From HdN1 sp964473645 (GTDB taxonomy: Bacteria; Pseudomonadota; Gammaproteobacteria; Pseudomonadales; Ketobacteraceae): a stretch of DNA of 64,000 nucleotides. A program made the position numbers and the translations under genes. Shown piece by piece: positions 61,127-64,000 of the stretch (the first letter of the stretch is position 1; the number at the start of each line of letters is the position of its first letter). The DNA lies in the NCBI GenBank assembly GCA_964473645.1, contig CAYYPW010000005.1, positions 1 to 64,000 on the forward strand, written 5' to 3'. Below the pieces are notes generated by a model, which saw only the letters and a list, made by a program, of their open reading frames with translations, was not told the origin of the DNA and ran no database searches.

Positions 61127-63805
61127 TTACAAATAACCTTGTTGCCGCGCGGCTGCCAAGGCCTGCGTGCGGTTTTTCGCGTGCAGTTTTGAATAGATGT
61201 TATGCAGATGCCACTTAATGGTGCCTTCAGAGACAAATAATTGCTCGGCCATTTGTTTATTGCTCTGACCACTTTCAAGAAATCGCAAAATCTCAATTTC
61301 TTTGTTGGTGAGCGATTCCATGGGTGGGCTCTGTTTACCCTCGGGTTTGGCGTGTTTGAGCATTCGGTTGAGAAAGGAACCGTAGCCTTTTTTTATGGGC
61401 AGCGCTTCCACCGTCGTAAGCAAGCGTGTCAATGCGGAGTAATCGTCGATAAATAAACGAAAATAGTTTTGCTGAGCGGCGATTTGTAACGCCTTGATTA
61501 GCGCTGCCTGCGCCTTTTCGGGGGATTTGTTGCGCTCCTGCGCCATCGCCATGAGTTTATGCCACTCAGCACAGCGACGCTGGTGTTTGAGTTGTACACT
61601 GCGTTCGATTAACAATTCCAGCAAGCGTACGGCTTCGCTCGCGTTGCGCCGCTCCAGCAGCAGGTAAACGCGGCTGCGTGCCGTCGTGTTATGGGCTGGA
61701 ATCGTTGGGTCAAATTCGTCGGCACTACGTTGCAGCAGATCAAAATGGCTGGCGTAACGCTCGGCATCTGTGGCGCGCCGCAGGCGGATCATCCAGACCA
61801 CCATTTCATCCGCAAGGCGCAATTTCAATCGTTCAAGGCGCTGGCTCTCAGCCCATTTGATGCCGTCTTTGAGAAAGCCTATGCCTTCCTCGTGGGCGCC
61901 CTCATGCATTAACAGTCGCGCGCGAGTTTCAAAGGCAGCAATCAATAAATCGGTGGCACTTTGTTCTTTCAGTGAATCGAGCGCGTCTTGTAAATAGTGT
62001 TCTGCAACGGGCAACGCATCGATTTCGTAGTGGATGGCAGCTATCAATGCCGCGAGCCCAAAACCAGGATGAGATTTCTCACCCAGATTATTTTGTGCAA
62101 ATTGATAAGCGTCGAGCGCCTCTTTTAGCGCTTCACAGTGAAAACCCTGGCGAGCATAGTTGACCGCGATCATCGAACGCACCCACGCTTGCCCCCACGG
62201 GCTGCCATAGGCATCGAAATGATTGTGCGAGAGGGTCAGTGCTTCTTGAGCTAACGCAAAGGCTGACCGGCATTTGGCGCAATAGCCTTTTACCAGCCAC
62301 GCAAACCCTAATTCATAGTGGTAGTCGTTGGGGGTGTCATAATTCGAAATGTCGTTCCACGTGTCTAGCCAGCGGCTGATGTCAGCCTCGACTGAGATAT
62401 CGTCCTGCAATGCTTTGGCGCAGCAATAGACCAAATCAAGCGTGCGCCCCAATTCGCGATTGACGGTGTCGCTGTACTCCTGTTTGTACTGGTGAATCAT
62501 GGCAATTTGTTCGGCAACCGCCAAGTAGTGGCGACCAATGCTCAACGATACAATATGCCCCAGACGAATGCGTGGGTGCGCCCGTAACACCGATTCCGGC
62601 AGGGATTTTATCCAGTTTAGGTAGGTGGCATGTTTGCCCCGACGCACTACCGTCGTCGGTAGTGCCTCTTCTATCCAGCGTGCGGCAAGTGCAGGGGCAT
62701 TGGCTTGTAACGCCAGGGCGATGGCTTCTTCATCGCGGGCGGCATTTTTGAACCAATGGGCCGCCTTGAGTTGAGTTTGTTGTAGATCTGCCTGCGTGAG
62801 CGCCAAGGCGGACTGTTTGCGCAAGAAGACGCAAAACATCTGTTGAAAACGAAACCACTGCCCACGTGCGTCTATGGGCGCAACAAATGATTGGTTCTGC
62901 AACAAGGCCGTTACTTGTAACACGTTTTCGTCAGGATCGCTCAGTGTGTGGCAGAGTTCACTGTTAAAACTATCCAGCATCGACAGACGCAAGAGTAAAC
63001 GTTGCATCGATGCGGGCTGGCGTTCATATATTTTTTCGACAAAATAGCGATCAAAGGCCATGGGGCCATTTTCCAGATCCGAAATGAAAGCCAGCAGATC
63101 TGATTCGCTGGTCAAGGTATTGGCGGCAAAACAAATAGCGGTGGGCCATCCTTCGGTGAGGGTGGCGAGTTGCCGAACCCATGCATCCGTGATAAATGAT
63201 CGCCCCAGCAGTTTGAACGCTTGCAGAATTTCGTCTGTTGAGAAGCGCAGCGCGGTGGTGGGGATCAGCGAAACCTGATTTTCCAGCAGCAAATGTGAAT
63301 AAGAAAAACGCGGCGGCTTTGCAGTGGCAACATAAAAGTGTACGGCTGTTGTGCTGAAATTCAGCAAACTATTGAGGATATCAATGGCACCGCTATCAAC
63401 AAGAAAATCAGCGTCGTTGATAAACACTTTAAAATGCTCAAGGGCATTCATTTCGTTAATCAGCGATTTTATCCAGGGCGTAAGCGATGCCAAGGCAAAT
63501 CCATCAAATTGGTGCAGTGGTGCTTTGCCGCCGTCAGGATGGATTTTTGCCAGGGCTGCACTTATCTTTTCCAGCAGACTGACCGGATCATTGTCGGATT
63601 CACGAATATTGAGCCAAATCGACGGACTTTTATCGCGATGAAACAGCTGGCTGAGCAACGCCGTTTTGCCATACCCGGGCGCTGCTTGCACCAGCGTGAG
63701 TTTGCGCTTTTCCTGCGTTATTTGCTTAATCAACGCATCGCGCTGCACGTGCCCGGGGAAGGGTGGCGGGGAGATATCCGTTTCATCGATGCTCGGTGGC
63801 AACAT
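61127..63805 (-). CDS. MalT-like LuxR-family ATP-dependent regulator
   Basis: The 892-residue STAND-class activator has a P-loop (VQAAPGYGKTALLSQLF, near 38-54), an NTPase arm with VFINDADFLVDSG-type Walker B, a long TPR-like helical region (about 400-800), and a C-terminal LuxR HTH (LTNKEIEILRFLESGQSNKQMAEQLFVSEGTIKWHLHNIYSKL). Such proteins are switched on by a small inducer binding the TPR region. The inducer and targets are unknown; the lectin and helical-repeat genes downstream on the same strand are candidates. Confidence 0.9.
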   Translation of the reverse strand: MLPPSIDETDISPPPFPGHVQRDALIKQITQEKRKLTLVQAAPGYGKTALLSQLFHRDKSPSIWLNIRESDNDPVSLLEKISAALAKIHPDGGKAPLHQFDGFALASLTPWIKSLINEMNALEHFKVFINDADFLVDSGAIDILNSLLNFSTTAVHFYVATAKPPRFSYSHLLLENQVSLIPTTALRFSTDEILQAFKLLGRSFITDAWVRQLATLTEGWPTAICFAANTLTSESDLLAFISDLENGPMAFDRYFVEKIYERQPASMQRLLLRLSMLDSFNSELCHTLSDPDENVLQVTALLQNQSFVAPIDARGQWFRFQQMFCVFLRKQSALALTQADLQQTQLKAAHWFKNAARDEEAIALALQANAPALAARWIEEALPTTVVRRGKHATYLNWIKSLPESVLRAHPRIRLGHIVSLSIGRHYLAVAEQIAMIHQYKQEYSDTVNRELGRTLDLVYCCAKALQDDISVEADISRWLDTWNDISNYDTPNDYHYELGFAWLVKGYCAKCRSAFALAQEALTLSHNHFDAYGSPWGQAWVRSMIAVNYARQGFHCEALKEALDAYQFAQNNLGEKSHPGFGLAALIAAIHYEIDALPVAEHYLQDALDSLKEQSATDLLIAAFETRARLLMHEGAHEEGIGFLKDGIKWAESQRLERLKLRLADEMVVWMIRLRRATDAERYASHFDLLQRSADEFDPTIPAHNTTARSRVYLLLERRNASEAVRLLELLIERSVQLKHQRRCAEWHKLMAMAQERNKSPEKAQAALIKALQIAAQQNYFRLFIDDYSALTRLLTTVEALPIKKGYGSFLNRMLKHAKPEGKQSPPMESLTNKEIEILRFLESGQSNKQMAEQLFVSEGTIKWHLHNIYSKLHAKNRTQALAAARQQGYL

Positions 63806-63875
63806 GCGTATTCTCTAAGGCGGAATCAATCTTCCGCGCAAGGATTCATTGCGCAAGTATAGCCCACGATTTTTG

Positions 63876-64000
63876 TTATTCGCACAGCGAAAAATCTGAT
63901 TTCGACGCGGAACAATCGGGGCAGGTCCAGTCCTCGGGAATGTCTTCCCAGCGGGTGCCAGGCGGAAAGCCCTCGTCAGGCCAACCCGCCGCTTCGTCGT
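63876..64000 (-). CDS. Rubredoxin, C-terminal part (cut by window edge)
   Basis: The minus strand reads ...AGWPDEGFPPGTRWEDIPED followed by WTCPDCSASKSDFSLCE and a stop at 63876-63878. The CPDC pair and PPGTRWEDIPEDW are the second iron-binding half of a rubredoxin, a small electron carrier often serving alkane hydroxylases or rubredoxin reductase. The N-terminal Cys pair lies beyond the window. Confidence 0.88.
   Translation of the reverse strand, partial: DEAAGWPDEGFPPGTRWEDIPEDWTCPDCSASKSDFSLCE

Overview
The window reads as a chromosomal segment of a gammaproteobacterium close to the Pseudomonadales. Gene order supports this: dsbD-aroQ-accB-accC, and dksA-gluQRS-cbrX-cbrA-cbrB-(crcZ)-pcnB-folK-panB-panC with acs nearby, are arrangements I know from Pseudomonas. 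The assignment is inference from synteny and protein character. I see no rRNA, tRNA, CRISPR array, phage or complete insertion sequence.

Layout. 1-5 kb: accC, accB, aroQ and dsbD on the minus strand, preceded by a palindromic repeat and a terminator. 5-9 kb: a LapG/LapD biofilm-retention pair and a DUF2333 gene on plus, then ppa on minus. 9.7-13.6 kb: a small unknown gene, then a GGDEF-EAL enzyme overlapping a PotD-like binding protein, which resembles the Vibrio NspS/MbaA polyamine-to-c-di-GMP pair. 13.6-21.2 kb: assimilatory nitrate/nitrite reduction (nirD, nirB, nasA, a flavoprotein) with two sigma-54 promoters, each with NtrC-like sites. 21.5-31 kb: a membrane protein, mpl, a second palindromic repeat, a lipoprotein metalloprotease with a secreted partner, a HupE/UreJ-like protein, riboflavin synthase, an Smr protein and a 7TMR-DISM hybrid kinase. 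31-38 kb: acs, an ABC1/UbiB-type kinase, a family 1 glycosyltransferase and two lipoproteins. 38.4-52.8 kb: the panC-panB-folK-pcnB and cbrB-cbrA-cbrX block, gluQRS and dksA, with a thrombospondin type 3 repeat lipoprotein inserted between cbrX and gluQRS. 53-64 kb: an aminotransferase, a LysR regulator, a stomatin/NfeD pair, folM, a nitronate monooxygenase-like gene, two secreted proteins (one with a B-lectin domain), a MalT-like regulator and the end of a rubredoxin gene.

The most striking element lies between cbrB and pcnB. On the minus strand, about 645 nt is extremely A-rich, with roughly fifteen AANAANAA-type clusters. It begins just after a near-perfect sigma-54 promoter with TGTTAC/GTAACA half-sites upstream, and ends in a clean intrinsic terminator. 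In position and composition it is a CrcZ-like Hfq/Crc-sequestering RNA, apparently longer than the roughly 400-nt Pseudomonas CrcZ. Together with CbrA/CbrB and the small overlapping cbrX it forms a complete catabolite-repression control module.

Other themes are c-di-GMP signalling (LapD, the GGDEF-EAL enzyme), sigma-54 control (CbrB, nas, nir, crcZ), and a set of intergenic repeats: two covarying palindromes, 17-bp degenerate tandem arrays and a MITE-like palindrome. Start sites were moved inward from the longest open frame where a ribosome-binding site, signal peptide or family length argued for it.
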